In this document: positions 15,358 to 22,750 of the stretch, in pieces
Numbering within the stretch: the stretch's first letter is position 1
Layout: each line of letters begins with the position of its first letter
NCBI GenBank assembly: GCA_012719255.1
Contig: JAAYAS010000085.1
Span: 1 to 23,548, forward strand
Direction: 5' to 3'
Length of the DNA stretch: 23,548 bases
Source: Microbacteriaceae bacterium
Lineage (GTDB): Bacteria > Actinomycetota > Actinomycetes > Actinomycetales > Microbacteriaceae
Position numbers and translations under genes: made by a program
The notes under the pieces: model-generated
Told to the model about the DNA's origin: nothing
Seen by the model: the letters and a program-made list of their open reading frames with translations, nothing else
The model's database searches: none

Positions 15358-16521
15358 ATGAGCACCAGCACCCCCGCCACCCAGGGCCCCGGCAACGAGC
15401 CGATCGACCTCGACTACGACGGCACCGCCGACGCCGCCCCGGCCGACGCGAACCGCGACGGCGTCAACGACACCCTCCTCATCGACACCGACGGCGACGG
15501 CACCGCCGACATGGCGCAGGTCGACAGCGACGGCGACGGCGTCGCCGACACCATGCTCGTCGACACCGACGGCGACGGCGTCGCCGACACCGCCTACGTC
15601 GACACCGACGGCGACGGCTTCGCCGACACCGCCGAGCGCCTCGACGACGACGCGCCGCAGCAGGACGCCGCCCCGCAGCCCCAGCAGCAGGACCCGGCGC
15701 CCCAGCAGCAGGACCCGGCGCCCCAGCAGCAGGAGCCGGCGCCCCAGCCCGAGCCGCAGACCGACCAGGTCGCCGACGGCGGCGAGTGGGTCGACACCGA
15801 CGGCGACGGCGTCGCCGACACCGCATACGTCGACGTCGACGGCGACGGCGCGGTCGACGGCATCGTCTCCGACACCGACGGCGACGGCATCGTCGACATG
15901 GTGCAGGTCGACAGCGACGGCGACGGCGTCATCGACACCGTCGGGCTCGACACCACCGGCGACGGCCAGATCGACACCATCGGCTACGACACCGACGGCG
16001 ACGGCTCGATCGACGTCGTCGACTACGACACCGACGCCGACGGCGTCATCGACACCTCGGCGGTCGACACCGACGGCGACGGCGGCTTCGACACCGTGCA
16101 CTACGACTCGGACGGCGACGGCTACGCCGACACCGTCTACGTCGACACCGACGGCGACGGCATCGCCGACACCGAGCAGCTCGTCGACGACGGCACCGGC
16201 GCCCCCGACCAGGGCACCGACACCGTCACCGACACCGTCTCCGACGACGGCGGCGCCGGCACCGGCGGGCCGCAGTCCGACTACTCGGAGGACACGTTCG
16301 ACTCCGACGGCGACGGCGTGCACGACTCGGCGTACTTCGACCTCGACGGCGACGGCGTCACCGACGCGATCGGCACCGACCTCGACGGCGACGGCACGGT
16401 CGACGTGGTGTACATGGACACCGACGGCGACGGCGCGGTCGACACCGTCGGCTACGACACCGACGGCGACGGCGCCATCGACAGCTACGACACCGACGGC
16501 GACGGCGTCATCGACTACTGA
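15358..16521 (+). CDS. Acidic DxDGDG-repeat protein C (13-residue repeats)
   Basis: This 387-residue protein starts at ATG 15358 with GAAAGG eight bases upstream. After a short 28-residue head come five units (29-93). A Gln/Pro-rich linker follows (94-144) with three 7-residue PQQQDPA-type repeats. Then come ten units (145-274, e.g. VDTDGDGVADTAY), a Gly/Asp/Thr-rich linker (275-313) and six final units (314-387). The last two units are only 11 residues long, ending DTDGDGVIDY at the stop. As in A and B, there is no signal peptide, transmembrane helix or LPXTG motif. It is likely calcium-binding by motif. It is co-transcribed with gene D, which starts 60 bases later. I cannot assign a named family; thrombospondin type 3 or dockerin-like repeats are the closest known pattern. 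Confidence 0.88.
   Translation: MSTSTPATQGPGNEPIDLDYDGTADAAPADANRDGVNDTLLIDTDGDGTADMAQVDSDGDGVADTMLVDTDGDGVADTAYVDTDGDGFADTAERLDDDAPQQDAAPQPQQQDPAPQQQDPAPQQQEPAPQPEPQTDQVADGGEWVDTDGDGVADTAYVDVDGDGAVDGIVSDTDGDGIVDMVQVDSDGDGVIDTVGLDTTGDGQIDTIGYDTDGDGSIDVVDYDTDADGVIDTSAVDTDGDGGFDTVHYDSDGDGYADTVYVDTDGDGIADTEQLVDDGTGAPDQGTDTVTDTVSDDGGAGTGGPQSDYSEDTFDSDGDGVHDSAYFDLDGDGVTDAIGTDLDGDGTVDVVYMDTDGDGAVDTVGYDTDGDGAIDSYDTDGDGVIDY
15442..16518 (+). repeat. 39-bp tandem coding repeats in gene C
   Basis: Blocks 15442-15636, 15790-16179 and 16297-16518 have a 39-base period, shortened to 33 bases in the last two units. This is the largest uninterrupted block in the window (ten units). Confidence 0.85.
15679..15741 (+). 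repeat. 21-bp tandem repeat in the gene C linker
   Basis: Three units start at 15679, 15700 and 15721 (CCCCAGCAGCAGGACCCGGC plus G). The first two are identical and the third has GAG for GAC. They encode PQQQDPA, PQQQDPA and PQQQEPA. Confidence 0.9.
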
Positions 16522-16581
16522 TCGACGCCCGCCCCGTCGACTCCCCCGCCCCACCCGCATCCCCGCAACGAAGGTGAACTC

Positions 16582-17058
16582 ATGCCGAACGACTTCGACC
16601 CCCAGATGAACGAGGAGCCCCTGCTCGGCGCCGTGCCGGCGCTCGAGGAGGAGACGTGGGACGGCATGCTCGACGAGGCGTTCCTCGCCCCGCCGGGGCT
16701 CGTCGACCACCTCGTCGACACGTTCGACGAGTCGGGCCCCGCCGACCACGAGGCCGACGGCGCCATCGACCCCGCCGACGCGGTCGTCGACGAGCACGTG
16801 TTCGACGCGGCGATCTTCGGCGGCGAGGGCATGACCGCCGCCGACGACGCCGACCTCGACGACGACGCCATCGCCGGCGCCGACCTCGACGACGACGCCA
16901 TCGACGATCCGGCCGACGACCCGCTCGGCGACGACCCGCTCGACGACCCGCTCGCGGGGCTCGACGGGCTCGACCTCGACGACGTGCCGACCCCCGAGGG
17001 CGACTTCGGCGGCGAGCTCGACGGCGACTTCGGCGGCGACGACGTCCTGTTCGACTGA
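16582..17058 (+). CDS. Small Asp-rich protein D, last gene of the acidic cluster
   Basis: This 158-residue protein starts at ATG 16582 with GAAGGTGA just upstream. It lacks the DxDGDG repeat. The N-terminal half has a possible structured region (LEEETWDGMLDEAFLAPPGL, then VDHLVDTFDESG and EHVFDAAIFGGEG). The C-terminal half is Asp-rich low complexity: a 10-residue tandem ADLDDDAIAG/ADLDDDAIDD, then DDPLGDDPLDDPLAGLDGLD and an ending with GGDDVLFD. It contains almost no Lys or Arg and no signal peptide. It sits 60 bases behind gene C without its own GGAAC element, so it is probably translated from the same mRNA. It ends 20 bases before a perfect hairpin. Function is unknown. It may partner the repeat proteins, but that is guesswork from position and composition. 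Confidence 0.78.
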   Translation: MPNDFDPQMNEEPLLGAVPALEEETWDGMLDEAFLAPPGLVDHLVDTFDESGPADHEADGAIDPADAVVDEHVFDAAIFGGEGMTAADDADLDDDAIAGADLDDDAIDDPADDPLGDDPLDDPLAGLDGLDLDDVPTPEGDFGGELDGDFGGDDVLFD

Positions 17059-17077
17059 CGGCGGCCCGAACGCACGA

Positions 17078-17110
17078 GACCGGCGGCATCCACTGCGGAT
17101 GCCGCCGGTC
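17078..17110. terminator. Bidirectional terminator between convergent clusters
   Basis: GACCGGCGGCATCC (17078-17091) and GGATGCCGCCGGTC (17097-17110) form a perfect 14-bp stem with loop ACTGC. ACGA and TCGT extend the pairing with a one- or two-base bulge. It lies between the acidic cluster's end (17058) and the dynamin 2 stop (17138) and can serve both strands. Confidence 0.85.
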
Positions 17111-17137
17111 TTCGTCGTGCCCGGGCCCGGCTCGGGC

Positions 17138-18580
17138 TCAGCGGCCGAGGCGCAGCGCGAGGTTCGTGAACGAGCGGTCGAGCACCTGGTAGGCGTTCTG
17201 CCGCTCGGGGTACGGCTCGACCACTGCGGCGCGGCGGGCCTCGACCGACCACTCGAGCGCGCGGTCGCGCAGCTGCGTGGGCGGGCTCGAGGGCGGCATC
17301 GCGAGCTTCTCGGCGTCGTTGCGGGCGGCGAGCTGCCGGTCGAGCATCGCGACGAGCGGGTGGGTGGGCTCGAGCGCGGCGAGCCGCTCGAGCGCGTCGA
17401 GCTCCTGCAGCGGATGCAGCTCGGGGCGCAGGTGCGCCTCGGCGATGATGCCCCGCAGCGGCGGCGGCGCGCCGTTCGCCCAGGCGAGGCGCTCGAGGCG
17501 CTCGAGGGCGCGGCGGGTCTTCACGAAGGCGTAGCGGCCGACGTAGCGCACCGCGAGCGCCCGGCGCAGCTCGTCGACGCCCGAGGCGCGCACGAGCCAG
17601 TCGCTGAGGGCGCGGGCGCCCTGCTGGGCGGGACCGCGGCCGTGCCGCAGCCCGTACTCGCCGATGAGGTCGACGAGCCGCTTCGCCTCGATGTTCGGGA
17701 TGCCCGGGGCGAGCTCGGCGAAGTCGTCGCCCGAGCGCAGCTCGAGATCGAGCTCGGGCACGCGCGCGAGGCCGGCGAGGAGCCCGGCGTCGAACTCGCG
17801 CACGAGCCCAGCGCGGGCGGCCTGCGCCATGTTGCCGGCGATCGCGACGACGCTGCCGATGTGGGCGCCGTGCTGCTGCGCGAACTGCGCGGCCCGGTCG
17901 CGGGCGAGGGCGATCGGGTCGTCGGCGCCCCAGGGCGTGCCGCCGAAGGTGTCGGCGTGGCTGAGCACGCCGATCGAGCGCGCGGCGGCCTGGCCCGGGG
18001 TGTCGGTGACGCTGCCCCACTCGCGGAGGAACTCCATGTCGTCGCGCAGCGGCATGTCGCGGAAGACGTAGACGAGCGCGTCGGCGGCGCGCACGCCCTC
18101 GTGGCCGAGCACGGTGCGCCGGGTGGCGTCCTCGTGGCCGGTGGTCGTCGTCGCGAGGCCGGGCGTGTCGATGAGCGTCATGTCGCGGAGCACCTCGGAC
18201 TGCAGGTGCACGACCGCGTGCGCGATGTGCTCGATCGGCACCGGCAGCGATTCGGGGAGCCCTCCGCCCACGAGGTCGAAGGGCACGCGCCGGCCGTCGC
18301 GGAGCACGACCTCGCCGCGCTCGGGCCCGCCGAACGCGTAGTGCGTCGTGATCCTCGTGCACTCGACGGCGCTCGTCGGCGCGACGACGCGGCCGACGAG
18401 GGCGTTGACGAGCGTCGACTTGCCGGCCTTCACGCGGCCGACGACCGCGAGCCGGATGGTGTCGTCGAGCGAGCGGCGCACCTGGTCGGTGACCCGGCCC
18501 GTGCCGCGGCGGTCGACGCCGTCGAACGCGTCGCAGACCTCGAGCACGGCGCGCCGCATCATGGCGCTCGAGTCGCTCAT
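17138..18580 (-). CDS. Dynamin-like GTPase 2
   Basis: This 480-residue dynamin-family protein has G1 GRVKAGKST at residues 48-56 and a Thr-rich switch I region (SAVECTRITTHYAFGG). G3 DTPGLATTTTG starts at 138. The G4 position reads LSHADTF instead of the usual TKxD, so nucleotide recognition may be atypical. The C-terminal half is helical (LRRALAVRYVGRYAFVKTRR, LERLERLAWANG) without a clear hydrophobic insertion segment. The protein is shorter than dynamin 1. Its ATG overlaps the Hsp70-like stop by four bases (ATGA), so the two are translationally coupled. Bacterial dynamin-like proteins often occur as unequal pairs, such as mycobacterial IniA/IniC, and act at the cytoplasmic face of the membrane. 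Here it likely pairs with dynamin 1, 2 kb upstream. It ends at the shared bidirectional hairpin. Confidence 0.88.
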   Translation of the reverse strand: MSDSSAMMRRAVLEVCDAFDGVDRRGTGRVTDQVRRSLDDTIRLAVVGRVKAGKSTLVNALVGRVVAPTSAVECTRITTHYAFGGPERGEVVLRDGRRVPFDLVGGGLPESLPVPIEHIAHAVVHLQSEVLRDMTLIDTPGLATTTTGHEDATRRTVLGHEGVRAADALVYVFRDMPLRDDMEFLREWGSVTDTPGQAAARSIGVLSHADTFGGTPWGADDPIALARDRAAQFAQQHGAHIGSVVAIAGNMAQAARAGLVREFDAGLLAGLARVPELDLELRSGDDFAELAPGIPNIEAKRLVDLIGEYGLRHGRGPAQQGARALSDWLVRASGVDELRRALAVRYVGRYAFVKTRRALERLERLAWANGAPPPLRGIIAEAHLRPELHPLQELDALERLAALEPTHPLVAMLDRQLAARNDAEKLAMPPSSPPTQLRDRALEWSVEARRAAVVEPYPERQNAYQVLDRSFTNLALRLGR

Positions 18581-20745
18581 GCGCGCTGCGTGGTCGCGAC
18601 GGCGTAGTCCACGTCCTCGAGGGGCTTGAACGAGAAGCGGCTCGAGATGCTCGAGAGCCGGTCGTGGTTGCCGTTCGCGTTGTTGTCGAGCCGCACGAAC
18701 ACGGCGAAGGGCTGGTCCTCGTAGACGTAGTAGTGCGAGTAGCCGCCGCTGCCGGTGTCGAAGCCGCCCTCCCACGAGGTGCCGGCGGTGTCGGCGCCGA
18801 TCTTCCAGTTCGAGCCGGAGTTGCCGTACGCGTCCTCGCCGTACTGCACCGCGAGGTCGTGCGAGTCGAACTCCATCACGAACAGGTGGCTGTTCGGCAG
18901 GTCGTACCAGGTGCAGTCTTTCGCGATCGCGCCCTCGACGGTGGTCTCGCTGCAGCTCGCGCCGTCGATCCGCACGATCCAGTCGAGCGCCTCGGCGCCG
19001 CTGAGCGCCGCGCAGTTCGCGCCGCCGGAGGCGGTGGAGCCGTCCCAGCACTCGATGCTGCCGGTCGGCACGACGGGGCCGGCCTGGGGCTCCTCGCCGC
19101 CGCCGCCGTCGCCGCCGCCGAAGCCGCCGTTCAGGCCGATGGCGGCGACGATGCCGCCGATCACGACGACGGCGCCCGCCGCGAGGCCGATCATCAGGCC
19201 GGTGCGCGGCTTCTTCTTCGCGGCGCCGGGGCCCGTCGGGGCCGAGGCGGATGCGCCGGTCGCGCCGCTCATGAGGCCGACCGGGCGCGCCGACTGCGAG
19301 TCGCGCGGGGGCTGGTTGCGCGGTGGCTGAGCGCTCCGGGGCTGGTTGCCCGGGGTGCGGTCGGGCTGGGGCCGAGTGCGCTGGGGCTGCGCGCTCGGCG
19401 ACGGGCCGGGCCGGCGGCCGACCGGCGCCGTCGCGGGACCGGCGGCCGCGCCGAAGCCCGGTCCGATGGGACCGGTCTGCTGCGGGCGTGCCGCGGGCGG
19501 GCGGGAGGGCGCGCCCTGCGGCGGGCGGCCCTGCGGCGGGGGCCCCTGCCGCGGCGGGCCCTGCGGGGGCCGGTTCGGCGGCGGGCCCTGCGGGGGCCCG
19601 ACCGGGCCGCCGGGGATGCGGCCGGTGGTCTGCGAGCGCTGCACCGACTGGTCGAGCGCGCGGCGCGACACCGGGCCGACGTGCAGGGCGCCCTCGGGCA
19701 CGACGAGCTTCGGGTCGTCGAGCGTGGCGATCTCGATGCTCGACCGCTCGCGGATCATCGCGCTGATCGACGGGGTGCGCGACGAGCCGCCGGTGAGGTA
19801 GAGCACCTCGGGCGGCGGGCCGGCGACCCGGTCGAACACGTCGGTGAGCAGCTTGCCGGCCCGCTCGAGGTCGCCGGCGATGAGCCGCTCGTACTCGCTG
19901 CGGGTGATGGTGACGACCGCCTCCTCCTCGCCGAGGCTCACCGAGATGTCGGCGTCGGGGCGGGTCGACAGCTCGGTCTTCGCGGCAGTGACGGCGCGGC
20001 TCAGCGCGGTCTGCGCGCGCAGCTCGCTCATCGTCTTCGGGCGGTGGAGGCGCTCGGCGAGCTCCTTGTGGCCGCGGTTCGAGAGGGTGTCGAGGGTCCA
20101 GTCGAGCAGGCGCGCGTCGAAGGTGCGGCCGCCGAGCACCGGGTCGCCGCCGTAGGCGAGCACGCGGTAGCCGACCGGCAGCTGCGGGTTGCGCTCGAGC
20201 ACGGCGATGTCGAGCGTGCCGCCGCCGAAGTCGAACACGGCGACGCGCGAGCCGGGCGCGGCCTGGTGGTTGCGGGCGTAGTGCGCGGCGGCGGCGATCG
20301 GCTCGGGCACGGTGCGGATCGCCTCGGCGGCGAAGCCGGCCTCGACGGCGCCGTTGCGGAGCGCCTCGATCTGCGAGGGCGCCCAGGCGACGGGGTGGGT
20401 GAGCCACACCTCGCTCGGCTCCTCGTTGTTCTGGCGACGCAGGGCCGCGGCGCGCACGAACTGGTAGACCTCGGTGATGAGCTGCTCGGGGCTCACGATC
20501 TGGCCGGCGAGCACGAGGTCGCCGCGGCCGATCAGCGCCTTCGGGGTGCGCTCGAAGCCGTCGGGGTGGCGCAGCTGCGCGTTGATGGCCTCCTCGCCGA
20601 CGCGGAAGCCGGTGGGCGTGAGCACCACCGCCGAGGGCATCGTGATGCCGCCGTCGGAGAGGGCGATGGGGCGCACCGAGCCCTGCACGTCGACCGCCGC
20701 GGCGGTGTTCGACGTGCCGAAGTCGATCGCGAGGCGCCAGGCCAT
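18577..20745 (-). CDS. Membrane-anchored Hsp70-family protein with extracytoplasmic Cys domain
   Basis: This 722-residue protein is counted from ATG 20745, which lies ten bases after AAAGGA; GTG 20751 is an alternative. Residues 1-365 form an Hsp70/actin-fold ATPase: IDFGTSNTAAAVDV (phosphate 1), PVAWAPSQIEALRNGAVEAG, VPEPIAAAAHYA, VAVFDFGGGTLDIAVLE (phosphate 2) and VLYLTGGSSRTPSI (adenosine). The usual Hsp70 substrate domain is missing. Instead there is a Pro/Gln/Arg-rich linker (about 380-490), a KKKPR stop followed by one membrane helix (516-538), a Gly-rich hinge, and a domain of about 170 residues with cysteines 566, 578, 598 and 611, suggesting two disulfides outside the cell. The ATPase should therefore be cytoplasmic and signal or act across the membrane. 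It is flanked by dynamin genes and coupled to dynamin 2. The outer domain is of unknown family. Confidence 0.9.
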   Translation of the reverse strand: MAWRLAIDFGTSNTAAAVDVQGSVRPIALSDGGITMPSAVVLTPTGFRVGEEAINAQLRHPDGFERTPKALIGRGDLVLAGQIVSPEQLITEVYQFVRAAALRRQNNEEPSEVWLTHPVAWAPSQIEALRNGAVEAGFAAEAIRTVPEPIAAAAHYARNHQAAPGSRVAVFDFGGGTLDIAVLERNPQLPVGYRVLAYGGDPVLGGRTFDARLLDWTLDTLSNRGHKELAERLHRPKTMSELRAQTALSRAVTAAKTELSTRPDADISVSLGEEEAVVTITRSEYERLIAGDLERAGKLLTDVFDRVAGPPPEVLYLTGGSSRTPSISAMIRERSSIEIATLDDPKLVVPEGALHVGPVSRRALDQSVQRSQTTGRIPGGPVGPPQGPPPNRPPQGPPRQGPPPQGRPPQGAPSRPPAARPQQTGPIGPGFGAAAGPATAPVGRRPGPSPSAQPQRTRPQPDRTPGNQPRSAQPPRNQPPRDSQSARPVGLMSGATGASASAPTGPGAAKKKPRTGLMIGLAAGAVVVIGGIVAAIGLNGGFGGGDGGGGEEPQAGPVVPTGSIECWDGSTASGGANCAALSGAEALDWIVRIDGASCSETTVEGAIAKDCTWYDLPNSHLFVMEFDSHDLAVQYGEDAYGNSGSNWKIGADTAGTSWEGGFDTGSGGYSHYYVYEDQPFAVFVRLDNNANGNHDRLSSISSRFSFKPLEDVDYAVATTQRA

Positions 20746-20813
20746 CAGCACCGGGTCCTTTCAGTGGGGCGGCTGCGCCGCGGCGGGTGGAGGTCTCAGA
20801 CGAGGATACGAGG

Positions 20814-22679
20814 TCAGCGGGCCGCTGTCGCTGATCCGGCGCCGACCAATCGGCGCACCTCGCGATCGGCGTCGTCGATCGCCTTGCGGATGGCGGCGAT
20901 GCGCGGGTCGATGCGGGCGATGCGCTGCTTGCGCTCCGACTCGCTCGCCCGCCGCGCCGACTCGAGCCGCTCGAGCTCGGACTTCGCCTCGGCGGCCGAC
21001 TCCTTGAGGTCGCGGTCGAAGACCTTCTTCGCATCGGTCGACACCACTTGCAGGACGCCCCGCACCGCCCGGTCGAGCGCTTCGCGCAGCTCGATGGTCG
21101 CGTCGTTGACGGTCTGCAGCAGCGAGGTGCGCAGCGACTGGCGCTTCGCGAGCGCGGCGCCGAGCGACCCCATCACGACCACGCCGATGAGCGGCGCGGC
21201 GAGCGGGCTGATCGGCGCGAGCAGCGCGCCGAGGGCGAGGTTGCCGACGCCCATGCCCATGAGGCCGCCGGCGAAGAGGGTGCGCGGGTCGAGCCCGGGG
21301 CTGTCGCGCTCGATGGGGTTCGCGGGCAGGTGCGCCGACTCCTGCACGCGCCGCTCGACCTCGCCGAACAGCGAGCGGTGCGGGTCCATGCCGGCAGCGG
21401 CGTAGAGCTCGTAGAGCAGCGCGCCGGAGCGCTGCACGATGCCCTGCATCGCCCGGCCGAGGTTCGCCTCGAGGTCGGCGGCGAGCTCGTTCTGCAGCAC
21501 GATCTGCTGCTTCTTGCCGATGCCGCTGCCGCGCTTCTGCAGCTTCTCGCGCCAGTGCGCGCCGAACTCGCGGGCGAGCCGGGAGTTCGCGGCGGTGAGG
21601 TCGACGCGCACGCGGTCGACCTGGGCGTTCCAGTCGTAGCGGGAGTCCTCGAAGGTGCGCAGCAGCTCCTCGCGGTGGCGGCGCACCTTGATGAGCTCCT
21701 CCTGCCGCTCGACGACGCCGCCGAGCGCCTCGCGCTCGGTCTCGAGCGCGGTGAGCGGCGCCTGCAGCAGCGCGATGCCCTGCCGCAGCGCGTTGAGGGT
21801 CGGCAGGTGGTTCGCCTGCTCGAGCGGGGCGCGCAGCGCCTGCGCGAGCTCGGGGATGCGGCTCGCGTCGAACAGCCGCCGGCGCCGGGCCGGGTCGGGC
21901 TCCTGCGCGGCGCGCTCGCCCCAGGCGCCCGAGACCGGGACGATCGGCACGTCGGCGAGCCGCGGCAGGCGCTCGGCGATGATGCCGCGGTTCTCGTCGA
22001 GGATGCGCTGCCACTGGTTCTGGTAGAGGTCGATCTTCGTCATCGCGATGACGACGTGCTCGACCTGCGCCGCGCAGCTCTCGAGGAAGTCGAGCGCGGG
22101 CGCGGTGATCCGGCCGCCGGCGTCGGTCACGACGAGCAGCACGCTCGCGTCGCGCGAGCGGCCGAGGGCGCGCATCGCGTACGCCTCGCTGAGGCCGCCG
22201 GCGCCGGGGGTGTCGACGATCGCGCAGCGCGGCACGAACCCGGGCCGCACCGCGAGCGAGGCCTGCAGCGGCGGCTCGTCGGCGGCGAGCAGCGTCGGCG
22301 AGTCGAGCCGCACCCACTGGTGCAGCTCGCTCGCGGGGATGCGCCGCCGCAGCGGCTCGCTCGCGTACTCGAGCTCGGCCTCGCCGAACGGGAAGTCGTC
22401 GCTGACGGGGAGGTAGTTCACCGCGAGTGCGGTCATCTCCTGCGGGCCGGTGGGCGCGGCGCCGGGCGCGGCGAGCAGGGCGTTGACGAGCGTCGACTTG
22501 CCGCGGTTCATCTCGCCGACGACGACGATGCTCGGCGGCCGGCCGCGCGACTCCTTGATCATCCGCGCGATCGCCGCGAACTGCTGCTGCAGGCCGTGCG
22601 ACTTCGCGGCGGCGCCGAGCTGGCGGAAGGCGACGGTGGCCGGATTCGGCAGCGCCTTCTTCGGCGGTTCGGAGGTCAT
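20814..22679 (-). CDS. Dynamin-like GTPase 1
   Basis: This 621-residue protein starts at ATG 22679 (MTSEPPKKAL), where only a weak GCAGG site precedes. The GTPase motifs are complete: G1 GEMNRGKST (55-63), G2 region EMTALAVNYLPV, G3 DTPGAGG and G4 MTKIDLYQNQ. Long helices follow (ALETEREALGGVVERQEELI, then VRRHREELLRTFEDSRYDWN). A hydrophobic stretch, LFAGGLMGMGVGNLALGALL then APLIGVVVMGSLGAAL, resembles the membrane-inserting paddle of bacterial dynamins. The C-terminal 120 residues are coiled coil (ESAAEAKSELERLESARRAS). It is likely the membrane-binding member of the pair. The Hsp70-like gene begins 68 bases downstream on the same strand, so the three genes probably form one operon. It is separated from ispE by a hairpin. 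Confidence 0.9.
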   Translation of the reverse strand: MTSEPPKKALPNPATVAFRQLGAAAKSHGLQQQFAAIARMIKESRGRPPSIVVVGEMNRGKSTLVNALLAAPGAAPTGPQEMTALAVNYLPVSDDFPFGEAELEYASEPLRRRIPASELHQWVRLDSPTLLAADEPPLQASLAVRPGFVPRCAIVDTPGAGGLSEAYAMRALGRSRDASVLLVVTDAGGRITAPALDFLESCAAQVEHVVIAMTKIDLYQNQWQRILDENRGIIAERLPRLADVPIVPVSGAWGERAAQEPDPARRRRLFDASRIPELAQALRAPLEQANHLPTLNALRQGIALLQAPLTALETEREALGGVVERQEELIKVRRHREELLRTFEDSRYDWNAQVDRVRVDLTAANSRLAREFGAHWREKLQKRGSGIGKKQQIVLQNELAADLEANLGRAMQGIVQRSGALLYELYAAAGMDPHRSLFGEVERRVQESAHLPANPIERDSPGLDPRTLFAGGLMGMGVGNLALGALLAPISPLAAPLIGVVVMGSLGAALAKRQSLRTSLLQTVNDATIELREALDRAVRGVLQVVSTDAKKVFDRDLKESAAEAKSELERLESARRASESERKQRIARIDPRIAAIRKAIDDADREVRRLVGAGSATAAR

Positions 22680-22711
22680 GCCTGCAACGGTAGCCACCGC
22701 GGTCGCGCGCC

Positions 22712-22733
22712 GCCACCGCCCGGGGACGGTGGC
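22712..22733 (-). terminator. Hairpin after ispE
   Basis: GCCACCG (22712-22718) and CGGTGGC (22727-22733) pair around an 8-base loop CCCGGGGA that can itself partly pair. It lies 17 bases past the ispE stop and before the dynamin 1 start. There is no T-run. Confidence 0.5.
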
Positions 22734-22750
22734 CGGATCAGCCCTCCCGC

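Noticed and set aside
13277..16518. CRISPR array or intergenic satellite from the regular repeats
   Set aside because: There are no unique spacers. The 39-base period equals 13 codons, the frame is kept, and substitutions follow codon structure.
13199..16521. RTX haemolysin-type repeats or a secreted adhesin
   Set aside because: RTX nonapeptides read GGxGxDxLx, which is not seen. No Sec signal, lipobox, LPXTG or C-terminal anchor is present in any of the proteins.
13999..16797. A 932-codon open frame on the minus strand across the acidic repeat genes
   Set aside because: It is the mirror of the repeat array: the GAC/GGC repeats contain no stop in this antisense frame. The Val/Ala/Asp-Gly product has no domain, and the plus-strand genes have ribosome sites, promoters and sensible starts.
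18577..20745. Calling the Hsp70-like gene dnaK
   Set aside because: Only the ATPase domain is shared. The substrate-binding domain is absent and a membrane helix and outer domain replace it, and grpE and dnaJ are not nearby.
17138..21034. A single 1298-codon minus-strand frame joining dynamin 2 to sequence upstream of it
   Set aside because: Only the part from ATG 18580 is coding. The upstream extension is the wrong frame of the Hsp70-like gene, which ends at 18577 with an ATGA overlap.
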